Origin: Bacillota bacterium
Lineage (GTDB): Bacteria > Bacillota > Clostridia > Christensenellales > Aristaeellaceae
DNA: 25,264 nucleotides
Assembly (NCBI GenBank): GCA_023413135.1
Contig: JAEZQK010000096.1
Location: 1-25,264 of the forward strand
Reading direction: 5' to 3'
Shown: positions 7,995-16,125 of the stretch, in pieces
Layout: every line of letters starts with the position of its first letter
Position numbering within the stretch: the stretch's first letter is position 1
Notes under the pieces: generated by a model
Databases searched by the model: none
Told to the model about the DNA's origin: nothing
The model's input: only the letters and a program-made list of their open reading frames with translations
Position numbers and translations under genes: made by a program

Positions 7995-9194
7995 TTAAAA
8001 TGAGAACTCGTGCACCGTTTGGGTATCGAGCATTCTTTCCTCATCGATTTCTTCCCCCAGGCCCGGCGTATCGTTGATGGTCAGCCAGCCGTCGCTACCC
8101 AGGCGGTTATGCGCAAAAAAGGCGTTCTTCTTGTCCATGAAGTTGAGCAGGTATTCGCAGTAGGGGCAGATGTCCGGCGGCATGGCAGCCACCACATGCA
8201 TGGCGGGCAGCAGCGAGTGCCCGTGGGGGATAAAGGTCACGCCGTACATTTCGCACAGGTCGGCAATGCGCAGCGCCTCGGTGATCCCGCCGCACCACAC
8301 CGGGTCGGACTGGAGCACATCCAGCACATGGTCCTGCAAATAGCCGTTTACTTCCATGCGGGTATACAGGTGTTCCCCGGCGGACAGGGGAATGCACGTC
8401 TCCTCCTTGAGCTTGCGGTATCCGTCGGCCATGTGGGGGCGAAGCACCTCCTCCACCCATACGGGATGCACCTTTTCAAGCTCCCGGAAGACGGCCTTGG
8501 CATAGGCGACCGTCCACCCCATCCAGCAGTCGAACATCAGCTCGTACGATTCTCCCAGCGTTTCCCTCAGCGTAAAGGCAAGCTCCAGATTCTTTTGGAT
8601 GCCCTCCGCGCCGTCGCTTGGGCCATAGCGGAAAAACCATTTCTGGGCCTGAACACCCATGGCCTTCACCATCAGTGCCCGTTCCCTGACAGCCTTGGGC
8701 TCCAGGGAAAAGCCCAGCATGCTGATATAGGGGCGGATACGGCTGCGGCCGCCGCCCAGCAGCTTGTATACCGGCTGGCCAAGGATTTTGCCCTTCAGAT
8801 CCCACAGGGCAATGTCCACGGCACTGATGGCCATCATCATCACCCCGCTGCGGCTGTGCCGGTCGAACCGGCTGATGATGTCCCACAGCATACGGTTTTC
8901 CAGCGGATCCCGGCCCATGAGATGGGGGGCGATGCCATCCATGATGGTTAGCAGCTCACTGCGGTTTTCCACCGGGCCGTACTGACCCTGGACGCCCTCA
9001 TCCGTAGTGACGATCACAAACAGCGCCGTCTGCCGGCCGGGCTCGCCCTTAACGGCCGCGCGCATGTTCCGCGGACGGACGTCGCGGTCATACTCCTCAT
9101 AAATGTCCAGCGGGCCCACGCTGCGGGCCTCGCCGTTGTATATGGGCTCAAAGCGGATGGTCTTCTTTTCGATCCTTAACCCGGTAATCTTCAT
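7995..9194 (-). CDS. Enolase-superfamily sugar-acid dehydratase, rhamnonate-dehydratase-like
   Basis: A 399-residue mandelate racemase/muconate lactonizing-type enzyme. Metal ligands are visible as D222 (LMFDCWMGW), E248 (VWVEEVLRP) and E274 (SAGEHLYTR), with D297 and H324 (FIPHGHS) as the usual dyad. ALWDLKGKILGQPVYKLLGG, DCWM and WCGGIT are shared with L-rhamnonate dehydratase, and the KxK motif of the racemases is replaced by KWFFRYGPSDG, as in that subgroup. The expected reaction is dehydration of an aldonate to a 2-keto-3-deoxy sugar acid in the cytosol. GGAGG lies 7 bases before the ATG. It is 21 bases downstream of the AraC gene and coupled to GH5. The exact sugar acid is uncertain. 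Confidence 0.88.
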   Translation of the reverse strand: MKITGLRIEKKTIRFEPIYNGEARSVGPLDIYEEYDRDVRPRNMRAAVKGEPGRQTALFVIVTTDEGVQGQYGPVENRSELLTIMDGIAPHLMGRDPLENRMLWDIISRFDRHSRSGVMMMAISAVDIALWDLKGKILGQPVYKLLGGGRSRIRPYISMLGFSLEPKAVRERALMVKAMGVQAQKWFFRYGPSDGAEGIQKNLELAFTLRETLGESYELMFDCWMGWTVAYAKAVFRELEKVHPVWVEEVLRPHMADGYRKLKEETCIPLSAGEHLYTRMEVNGYLQDHVLDVLQSDPVWCGGITEALRIADLCEMYGVTFIPHGHSLLPAMHVVAAMPPDICPYCEYLLNFMDKKNAFFAHNRLGSDGWLTINDTPGLGEEIDEERMLDTQTVHEFSF

Positions 9195-9215
9195 TGCGAA
9201 TCCTCCCGTGCCTTA

Positions 9216-11483
9216 TCATGCCTGGTGAATCTGGTCATAGTACCCCTTGGGGGAGATGCCATAGAACCGCCGGAACGCTTTATAAAACGTATTGAGGTTT
9301 GTGTAGCCCACCAGCGTGGAGATATCCTTGACCGTACGTCCTCCCTCCCGAAGCAGGCGCTCGGCTTGCTCCATTCGTGTCTTTTCTATGGTACCCGGAA
9401 TGCTCTCGCCCGTGATGCCCTTGTAAAAGTACGATAGATAGCTGCTGGTCAGCATAAACTCCTGGGCGATCATAGTAAGGTCCAGCTGGCTGTTTTGATA
9501 ATTGGTTTCGATGCAGCGGTTGATCCGCTGGATGAGATTCGTGTTGCGTTGGTTCTTTTTGTGGCATACCGCCTCGCACAAAAGCGAAACCGCCTCTAAA
9601 AGCCGCGTCCATTGTGCCTTGGGTTCCAGGCCGTTATGCAGGTAGATGATCCTGTGCAATTGCGCGTCCGCCTCCCCGTCCAGTTCCTTGATCTCGTCCC
9701 GGGCGCGGATCAGCGTCCCTTTCACGGCATACAGCAGGAATGTGGCGCTGGGCATAGCCAGCTTGTTTTTCTCCATGTTCTCCTCGAACAGGAGGGAAAG
9801 AAGCCCGGACGCTTCCCGCTCATTGCCCGCCAGCAGGTAGTTGAGCAGCTTGGTCTCCATTGCGATGGGATAATAGTAGGATTCGTTCAGTATATTTCTG
9901 TTCCGTATGAACTGCACCGGCTCCCCCGGCAGCGCCTCTGTTTCCTGGAGCTGGCGGTAAAGGGAGAAATAGAGGAGGCCCAGGGAGTTGGGGTCCTCCA
10001 GATCTTCGCTGATGGCGCAGCGGAGCTGCAAATTCAGCTTTTCCGACACGGCGGCCTTGAGCGCCGTTACCTCGCCATGGATCGAGCTGATCTGCCCCGG
10101 CATATCCAGGCAGAAGATCAGGGCGATATGGCTGAAATCCGTCTTGTGTACGAATATGCCCAGATTCACGCGCTTATCCAGAAAATCCGTGATGGCGATG
10201 GTGGCCATGTCCATTTCCTGCAGGAATTCGGAGCGTAGCTCGTTGTTATAGCCCATCAGCTCGAACACCGCCAGCACATACTTGCGGTATTCCATCACAA
10301 TACCGGAGTGCTGCGCGATGGCCATCAGCTCCTCGGTGGAGGAAAAACCGCTTCCCAGCAGCCGGTCCAGGAAGTTTGCGCGGTTCAGCTCCTGATACCT
10401 GCGCACCTCAAACTGCAGGCTTTGATTGTTCTTGATCAGGCTGCGGATGTGGGCATCCAGGTTCACATATTCATTTCCCTCCGGGAGGGGGGCGCCCTGA
10501 TCGGCCGGCCGGAAAACGCGAAGGAGCCTGCGGATCGGCATGAGGCCCCACAGGGAAAGCAGCACGCTCATCAGCACCCCGGTCAAAAGCACCGAGAGGG
10601 TCAATATCGCCAGTGTCCGGATAAACTGTTGCTCCTCCGCCAGGAATACGTTTCTTGGAACCAGCAGGGTATATTGCCACTTCACATTGCTTAGCGTTTG
10701 GGCAAACGCCACGTATTTTGCGCCGGCTTGCGGCGCCGTCTCCCCGGCGTCGGTGGGCGGCAACGGTCCTGCAGGAAACGCCGGGTCACTTAAGAACACA
10801 AGGCGGCCATCCCAGTCGCGCAGCACTACGATGGCCCCATCCGCCATCGCCCCCTCAAGGCCGTTTAGAATTTCGGGCGCGCCGATCCTCGCGATCAAAA
10901 GCACCTTGTCGTCGGCACCATAATCCGGCGGAAGGTCCAGCATGATATCCAGAAAGCGCTCGCCCGTCCGCTCGTCGGTATACCGGTGGTAGTTCATGAA
11001 CTGCGGCGTGCGGATCCTCTCCCGCCATTGGGGGAAAGCGATGTCCTTGTACCGCAGAACTACGTCATAATACACCTGGGGATACAGGCCGATGCTGTTG
11101 GAGGAGATGAATATCCCGCTTTTGCTGAAAAACAGGATCAATTCCCTAAGAAACATGTTCGTGTAGTTGTAGGGCTGCAGCTCCCGGGAGTAGGCGTTTA
11201 TGGCAGGGATGTCCGGCGCCTGTATGGGGGAACCCAGCCGGCGGATGGCCTCCGTCGCGTCGCGGGCCTGAAGCACCACCGACAGCTCGTACAGGCTGCC
11301 AAGCCGGTCATCCAGCATTCCGCCGGCGCGCTCCAGCGCCGCCCGGTATTCGTCCCCGATGGCCTTTTGCGCGGCCTGCACATTGGTGGTATACAGGAAC
11401 ACGGCAAACACCGCGATGGTGACAATGCAAACGGTCATGTATGTCATTACGTACCGCAGGAACAAGGAACGCTTCCGTTTCAC
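9216..11483 (-). CDS. Membrane-anchored AraC family sensor-regulator
   Basis: A protein of about 755 residues combining a sensor and a DNA-binding domain. A first membrane segment (about residues 9-31) is followed by an extracellular region of some 260 residues that looks like a Cache-type ligand sensor, a second membrane segment (about 290-314, LTLSVLLTGVLMSVLLSLWG), a long cytoplasmic linker, and a C-terminal AraC double helix-turn-helix (about 655-752: LTMIAQEFMLTSSYLSYFYK and TVKDISTLVGYTNLNTFYKA). This YesN/YtdP-like design is typical next to LplABC importers and presumably activates this operon when an extracellular glycan is sensed. I chose the GTG at 11483, which is 7 bases after GGAGG; ATG at 11489 is only one base from it, and ATG-like starts further up are possible. 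Confidence 0.88.
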   Translation of the reverse strand: MKRKRSLFLRYVMTYMTVCIVTIAVFAVFLYTTNVQAAQKAIGDEYRAALERAGGMLDDRLGSLYELSVVLQARDATEAIRRLGSPIQAPDIPAINAYSRELQPYNYTNMFLRELILFFSKSGIFISSNSIGLYPQVYYDVVLRYKDIAFPQWRERIRTPQFMNYHRYTDERTGERFLDIMLDLPPDYGADDKVLLIARIGAPEILNGLEGAMADGAIVVLRDWDGRLVFLSDPAFPAGPLPPTDAGETAPQAGAKYVAFAQTLSNVKWQYTLLVPRNVFLAEEQQFIRTLAILTLSVLLTGVLMSVLLSLWGLMPIRRLLRVFRPADQGAPLPEGNEYVNLDAHIRSLIKNNQSLQFEVRRYQELNRANFLDRLLGSGFSSTEELMAIAQHSGIVMEYRKYVLAVFELMGYNNELRSEFLQEMDMATIAITDFLDKRVNLGIFVHKTDFSHIALIFCLDMPGQISSIHGEVTALKAAVSEKLNLQLRCAISEDLEDPNSLGLLYFSLYRQLQETEALPGEPVQFIRNRNILNESYYYPIAMETKLLNYLLAGNEREASGLLSLLFEENMEKNKLAMPSATFLLYAVKGTLIRARDEIKELDGEADAQLHRIIYLHNGLEPKAQWTRLLEAVSLLCEAVCHKKNQRNTNLIQRINRCIETNYQNSQLDLTMIAQEFMLTSSYLSYFYKGITGESIPGTIEKTRMEQAERLLREGGRTVKDISTLVGYTNLNTFYKAFRRFYGISPKGYYDQIHQA

Positions 11484-11541
11484 AGCCATCCCTCCGGCGT
11501 TTATCTTAGCATACCGGATACGCCCGGGCAAGCGCGAAGGA

Positions 11542-11574
11542 GGCGGCTGCAGGCCATGACGGGAAGCAGCCGCC
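11542..11574 (-). terminator. Hairpin between binding-protein and AraC genes
   Basis: GGCGGCTGC at 11542-11550 pairs with GCAGCCGCC at 11566-11574 (9-bp stem, 15-nt loop). On the minus strand it follows the binding-protein stop and is followed by TCCTTCG, not a real T-run. It may lower read-through into the regulator gene or protect the upstream message. Confidence 0.4.
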
Positions 11575-11596
11575 GCTCCGGACGATGTCGCGAATG

Positions 11597-13228
11597 TTAC
11601 TTGCTGGCCATGAAGCGGTCGTATGCCTGCTGCATGATCTGGATCGCCCGCTCATAGTTGATGTTCTTCAACTCGTTAAGGTATCCCTCCCAGGCGGCGT
11701 CGATGTCGCCGCCGGTGATGAACGCCACGCGGGTCTCATCAATGTATTGCACCAGGGCCGTGTTGATTTCGTTGAGCTCCCTGGCCTCCTCCACCGTGTA
11801 GATCAAAGGCGGCAGGCAGGCTTCAGGGGCGGGGGCGAAGGGCTTGTACGTAAGCATCGTGTTCCACAAAAGATCCTGCAGTGCATAGGGATCCTCGCTG
11901 GCTACGCCCTTGTTATCAAAGAAGTTGTAGTAGGGGTTGCGGTTTTGCCAGTGGGACTTTTGCTCGCTGCCGTAGACCAGAATCGCCTCGAACAGTGCGT
12001 CGCCGCCGTCCACGGCTTTTTTGCCCACCGGGTTCTTGATGTAGTCGGTGCCGGGCTCGCCCAGGCGGCCCCACATCGAAATTTCCTCCGAGAAGAACAG
12101 ATCGCCCAGCCGGAAGGCGACATCGGGATTCTTGCACGCCGAGGTGATGGCCCAGCAGTTGGCATTGTTGAAGTAGCCATACGGGTTGTATGCCGTGAGC
12201 TGGACGCCCTGCGGCCCCTTGAGGGGCGGCACAGCCACATAATCCCGGAAGCGAGTGCTGCCGGTCATATTGGCAAACGTATTGGGGCCGCCTGCCGTCA
12301 GCGCGCCCAGGATGGCAACGTCGGGATTTTCGAAAATCTGCTTCATCTGGGCCGCGTCCTGGGTGAAGGTCGCCGGGTCAAGCAGGCCCTCCGCCACCAG
12401 CTCGTGCATGAATTTGAGGCCTTCCTTGTATGCCTCCTTGTCGTACACCGGACTGATTTTGCCGTCTGCAATGGTGTACCGCCGGGATCCGGTGCCGTTG
12501 GAGTCGGTGGGATACTGCAAAAACGCGTTGAGGATGAAGGTGTCGGCAAGCGTGCTCCAGCCGGTGGTAGCGCCCATCATGGGGATCTCGTCGGCCTTGC
12601 CGTTGCCGTTGGGGTCCTTCGTCTTGAACGCGGCCAGTACGGCCTTGAGCTCATCTGTGGTGGTGGGCATTTCAAGGCCCAAATTGTCCAGCCACACCTT
12701 GTTGATCCACAGATGGCTGGGCATCATGTTCGGCTCGGACATGTTGATGTTGGGGAGCGCGTAGATGTTCCCGTCGGGGGCGGTCATCATCTTCTTCAGG
12801 TCGGGGAAGATGGCCAGGACTTCCTTGAACCACTTGGAGTCGTTTTCGATATAGTCGTTCAGCGGGATGAAAGTGCCCTGCGCCGCGTACTCCACCAGGG
12901 TGGAGGTGTCCATGCCGCCCATGAACACATCGGGCAGGCCCTGCCCCGTGGCCAAAAGCAGGTTCAGCTTCTGTGTCTTGTCCTGGCTGAGGACCAGGTC
13001 CCAGTCGATCGCTACGTTCGTCAGCTTCTGCAGGTGCTTGGTCAATTTGTTGTCCACATAGTCCAGCACCTGGGGCTCCTGCTGGAAGAAAATGCGCAAT
13101 GTCACAGGTTCATCCGTCAGTGGCAGCGTGCCGGGCGCGGGGGACTCGGCCAGGGCCGCGGCGGCGCCGCCCAGGGCAAGCAGGGCGGCCATCAGTACGG
13201 TGATCGCGGTTTTCAGGAATTTGAGCAT
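11597..13228 (-). CDS. Extracellular solute-binding protein of an LplA-type ABC importer
   Basis: A 543-residue family-1 solute-binding protein for an oligosaccharide or complex glycan. The signal peptide is residues 1-27 (MLKFLKTAITVLMAALLALG then AAAALA), with an AxA-type cleavage site and no lipobox cysteine, which is unlike most Gram-positive LplA proteins. The mature part starts VTLRIFFQQEPQVLDYVDNK and contains the usual hinge and loop elements (LLATGQGLPDVFMGGMDT, NIYALPNINMSEPNMMPSHL). The length is normal for the LplA group (about 500-560). RBS AAAGGAG precedes the ATG. It is the third gene of the operon, after the two permeases; no ATPase is encoded nearby, so a shared MsmX/UgpC-type ATPase is expected from elsewhere. 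Confidence 0.92.
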   Translation of the reverse strand: MLKFLKTAITVLMAALLALGGAAAALAESPAPGTLPLTDEPVTLRIFFQQEPQVLDYVDNKLTKHLQKLTNVAIDWDLVLSQDKTQKLNLLLATGQGLPDVFMGGMDTSTLVEYAAQGTFIPLNDYIENDSKWFKEVLAIFPDLKKMMTAPDGNIYALPNINMSEPNMMPSHLWINKVWLDNLGLEMPTTTDELKAVLAAFKTKDPNGNGKADEIPMMGATTGWSTLADTFILNAFLQYPTDSNGTGSRRYTIADGKISPVYDKEAYKEGLKFMHELVAEGLLDPATFTQDAAQMKQIFENPDVAILGALTAGGPNTFANMTGSTRFRDYVAVPPLKGPQGVQLTAYNPYGYFNNANCWAITSACKNPDVAFRLGDLFFSEEISMWGRLGEPGTDYIKNPVGKKAVDGGDALFEAILVYGSEQKSHWQNRNPYYNFFDNKGVASEDPYALQDLLWNTMLTYKPFAPAPEACLPPLIYTVEEARELNEINTALVQYIDETRVAFITGGDIDAAWEGYLNELKNINYERAIQIMQQAYDRFMASK

Positions 13229-13339
13229 GTTTTTCTCTCCTTTGCAAATGAATGGGATGCATGTACAGGGGATGGCCTTACAAGGCGCGCATATCCCTCC
13301 TTTCCCATACCGGTATTGTCCATTGCGTACGGCACGGAA

Positions 13340-14230
13340 TCATCCCTTGACCGCGCCGGTCAACGCGCCTTTCACAAAGTGCTTGGAGACAAAGGGGTAA
13401 GCCACCATGAACGGAACGGTGGCCACAATGATCAGCGAATACTTCAGCAAGTCGCCCAGGCCCTGCTTGACGGCCTCCAGCTGAGGATCATACACCACGG
13501 AGGGATCGATGGTGTTGCGCACCAGGATCTCCCGCAGCATGATCTGCAGCGGAAACTTGCTTCTGTCCGACAGATAGATGAACGCGTTGAAATACGAATT
13601 CCAGTGGCTAACGGCATAGTACAAAAGCAACACCGCCAGAATGGGCTTGGAAAGCGGCAGCACCACGCTGGGGATGAACCGCACATGGCTGCATCCGTCG
13701 ATGGAGGCCGCCTCAAACAGCTCGGCCGGGATGTTGTTCTGAAAAAACGTACGGCAAATGATCAGGTTGTACACGCCGATGGCACCCGGGAGCAGCATTA
13801 CCCAGCGGTTGTCGATCAGGTTCAGGCGCGAGGCCAGCAGGTAGGACGGGATCAGCCCGCCGCTGAAGATCATGGTAAAGGTGAACAGGAACATGATGAT
13901 GTTCCGCCCCGCCATCTTCTTGCGGGAGAGCGGGTATGCGGCCAGTACGGTCATGACGATGTTGATGGCGCTGCCCGCAACCGTGTAAAAGATGCTGTTC
14001 AGATACCCCGTGATGATCGTGGGATATTTGAATACCGCCGCATACCCCTCCAGGGAGAACTCCACCGGCCAGAGGAGCACCCGGCCGGTCATCACGGCGG
14101 CGGGCGAGCTGAACGAGGAGCTGACGATGTGTACCACCGGCAGCAGCACGATCAAAAGCGCCAGGCCCAGAAAAATATCGTTGAAGAGAAAGAAAATGCG
14201 GTCACCGCGGGACTGCCCGATCTTTTTCAT
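13340..14230 (-). CDS. Carbohydrate ABC transporter permease, YtcP/LplC type
   Basis: A 296-residue inner-membrane permease of the MalG-like group, with about six hydrophobic segments. The ATPase-contact EAA loop is FEAASIDGCSHVRFIPSVVL-PLSKP. The N-terminal VSSSFSSPAAVMTGRVLLWP and the end FVSKHFVKGALTGAVKG are characteristic of YtcP/LplC proteins. GGAGG lies 7 bases before the ATG. It is 30 bases after the LplB-type permease and 111 bases before the binding-protein gene; the three form one importer. Confidence 0.93.
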   Translation of the reverse strand: MKKIGQSRGDRIFFLFNDIFLGLALLIVLLPVVHIVSSSFSSPAAVMTGRVLLWPVEFSLEGYAAVFKYPTIITGYLNSIFYTVAGSAINIVMTVLAAYPLSRKKMAGRNIIMFLFTFTMIFSGGLIPSYLLASRLNLIDNRWVMLLPGAIGVYNLIICRTFFQNNIPAELFEAASIDGCSHVRFIPSVVLPLSKPILAVLLLYYAVSHWNSYFNAFIYLSDRSKFPLQIMLREILVRNTIDPSVVYDPQLEAVKQGLGDLLKYSLIIVATVPFMVAYPFVSKHFVKGALTGAVKG

Positions 14231-14260
14231 AAGGATCCCTCCGTTCGTCGCAGGGTTTCG

Positions 14261-15199
14261 TTACCACAAACTCGTCTCGCCCCACCGGGAAGCGATCTTG
14301 TTTACGATAAAAATCAGGATCAGGTTGACGGCTGAATTGAAGAAGCTGATCGTCGTCGAGTAGGAAAAGTCCGCCGAGGCGGAAGCCAGGCTTACCTTGT
14401 AGGCATATGTGGCTATGATTTCGGAGGCGCTTATGTTCATGAGGTTCTGCATCAGGAACGCTTTTTCAAAGCCCAGGTCCATGATCCGGCCCGTATTCAT
14501 GATCAGGATGATCGTTGCCGTCGGAATGATGCCAGGGATGTCGATGTGGACCAGCCTTTGCCAGCGGCTGGCCCCGTCGATCACCGCCGCCTCATGCAGG
14601 TCCATGTCCACGCCGGACAGGGCAGCCAGATAAATGATGGTACCCCATCCGCAGTTCTGCCACACCTCGGACCATACATACATGTGGAAGAAGGCCGGCC
14701 CGGACGCCATGAAGTCCGTTACCTTCCCCCCCAGAAGCACGGTCAGCTTGTTGAGGATGCCTACATGCACATTGGTGAACTGCACCAGCATGCCCACCAG
14801 CACCACCGTGGAAATAAAGTGCGGCAGGTAGGTAATGATCTGCGTCGTCTTCTTAAGCCGCGTGTGCAGCGTGCTGTTCATCGCCAGCGCGAGGATAATG
14901 GGAAAGGGGAAGGAGACCAGCAATTGGTATATACTCACCGTCAGCGTATTTTTTAGCGTCCGCGGAAACATATAATTGCGGAACAGCTTCAAAAAGTTGT
15001 CAAAGCCTACCCATGGACTGCCCCAGATACCGTCTGCCGCGCGGAATTTCCGAAAGGCGATCTGTGCGCCGTACATGGGCTGGTACTTGAATACCAACAG
15101 CCAGATCAGCGGAATGAGGATGATCAGATAGAGCTGGTAATTCTCCCGCATGAGACGCATAAACGGCGATGATCTTTTCCCGGCGGCTTTATTCAACAA
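14261..15199 (-). CDS. ABC transporter permease, LplB type
   Basis: A 312-residue permease and first gene of the long minus-strand operon. The start of the mature fold (YLIILIPLIWLLVFKYQPMY then GAQIAFRKFRAADGIWGS) is the LplB signature. The EAA loop is HEAAVIDGASRWQRLVHIDI-PGIIP, and the protein ends FIVNKIASRWGETSLW, as LplB proteins do. The start is a TTG at 15199 with AAGGGGG 6 bases upstream; an in-frame stop lies just before, so no longer ATG start exists. A second TTG follows directly. It is divergent from a broken paralogue at 15621, with which it shares the N-terminal half. Confidence 0.92.
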   Translation of the reverse strand: MLNKAAGKRSSPFMRLMRENYQLYLIILIPLIWLLVFKYQPMYGAQIAFRKFRAADGIWGSPWVGFDNFLKLFRNYMFPRTLKNTLTVSIYQLLVSFPFPIILALAMNSTLHTRLKKTTQIITYLPHFISTVVLVGMLVQFTNVHVGILNKLTVLLGGKVTDFMASGPAFFHMYVWSEVWQNCGWGTIIYLAALSGVDMDLHEAAVIDGASRWQRLVHIDIPGIIPTATIILIMNTGRIMDLGFEKAFLMQNLMNISASEIIATYAYKVSLASASADFSYSTTISFFNSAVNLILIFIVNKIASRWGETSLW

Positions 15200-15620
15200 G
15201 CACAGCCCCCTTCATTCATGATGTGAAAATGCCATATGATACCGCATACTTTTTCCCTGAAAGAAGCGGCGTTTTCAAAATATAAAATCGCATTCCATGC
15301 CTGCATTTTAACGCATGGCATCCTCTGTGAATAGTGTAAATATCTACGATACAGTGAAAATGCATATATTTCGATGAAAAAAGTACCCAGATACAGCAAA
15401 ATTGCACAGTCGGCTGCAGCGTCATCCTCCTGCCGCCGGGATGCATCCGTTCCGGTATTTGCGGACAGGCAGGCCGGCACAATTTTTGAAATTAAAAAAA
15501 GGTATTGCACAAATTGTTCAGATATGCTAATATGGCGCCATAGAGTAAAAGAAAATTTCAAAAAGTGAAATCGATCAAGGAAACGATTCTCCAAATCTGC
15601 CGGTAAGGAAAGGAAATGTG
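15200..15620. other. Divergent regulatory region between two LplB-type loci
   Basis: No gene is supported. It is AT-rich compared with its surroundings and must hold the promoter of the long minus-strand operon, for which I see no convincing -35/-10 pair (a weak candidate TACACT -10 lies near 15334-15339). The plus-strand promoter is clear and listed separately. An open minus-strand frame here has no family resemblance. Confidence 0.55.
15515..15543 (+). promoter_or_regulatory. Promoter of the broken LplB-type gene
   Basis: TTGCAC at 15515-15520 and TAATAT at 15538-15543 are 17 bases apart, a good sigma-A type promoter about 70 bases before the start codon at 15621. Confidence 0.6.
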
Positions 15621-16088
15621 ATGCGCATGGATCACTTGTCCATGAAGAAACGGCAAACCTATGTTCGGCGGCTCGGGCGTGATCTGGCCGTCAACCGCGA
15701 GCTCTACCTTCTGTTTATTCCGGTGCTGCTGTTTTACATCATGTTTCATTACGCGCCCATGTATGGCGCGACCATTGCGTTCAAAGACTTTAAGCCGGCC
15801 CGGGGGATCGCCGGCAGCGCCTGGGTCGGGTTTGAGCACTTTTCAAACTTTTTCAATAGCTATTATTTTGGCACATTGCTGCGCAACACACTGACACTGA
15901 GCCTGTCAAACCTTCTTTTCGGTTTTCCCGTTCCGATCATTCTGGCGCTGCTGATCAACGAGCTTCGTTCCCACCGCTATGCCCGCGTGGTACAGACGGT
16001 GACCTACATGCCGCATTTTGTATCTCTTGTCGTCATTTGCGGCATGGTACGCGAGTTCACGCAGAGCACAGGCCTGGTGACTACGATT
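15621..16088 (+). pseudogene. LplB-type ABC permease, broken after about 156 codons
   Basis: The N-terminal half of an LplB permease: YLLFIPVLLFYIMFHYAPMY then GATIAFKDFKPARGIAGSAW, NTLTLSLSNLLFGFPVPIIL and TVTYMPHFVSLVVICGMV. Homology follows the family to VREFTQSTGLVTTI near 16088 and then stops. The frame remains open to 16280, but those last residues have nothing of a permease. The last membrane segments and the EAA loop needed to bind the ATPase are missing, so it cannot work as a permease. The start is ATG 15621 (or GTG 15618) behind AAGGAAAGG. Partner permease and binding-protein genes, expected next to it, are also absent. The break coincides with the start of a different open frame. 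Confidence 0.82.
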
Positions 16089-16125
16089 TGGCCAGCACTG
16101 CGGGCGTATTTTGCGCATCCTCCGC

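Noticed and set aside
6496..11657. Long plus-strand open frames opposite the GH5, dehydratase and AraC genes
   Set aside because: They are GC-driven shadows of well-supported minus-strand genes and match no protein family.
13229..13339. Very short leader frame behind a strong AGGAGG site between the permease and binding-protein genes
   Set aside because: It ends after four codons and shows no attenuator-type hairpin pair; chance occurrence is likely.
11585..14335. 916-residue plus-strand open frame opposite the binding-protein and permease genes
   Set aside because: It is rich in His/Gly/Val/Gln, a typical antisense shadow, and the opposite strand encodes clear transporter genes with ribosome binding sites.
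15193..15594. 133-residue minus-strand open frame in the divergent promoter region
   Set aside because: No recognisable domain or ribosome binding site, and it occupies the regulatory region between two divergent genes.
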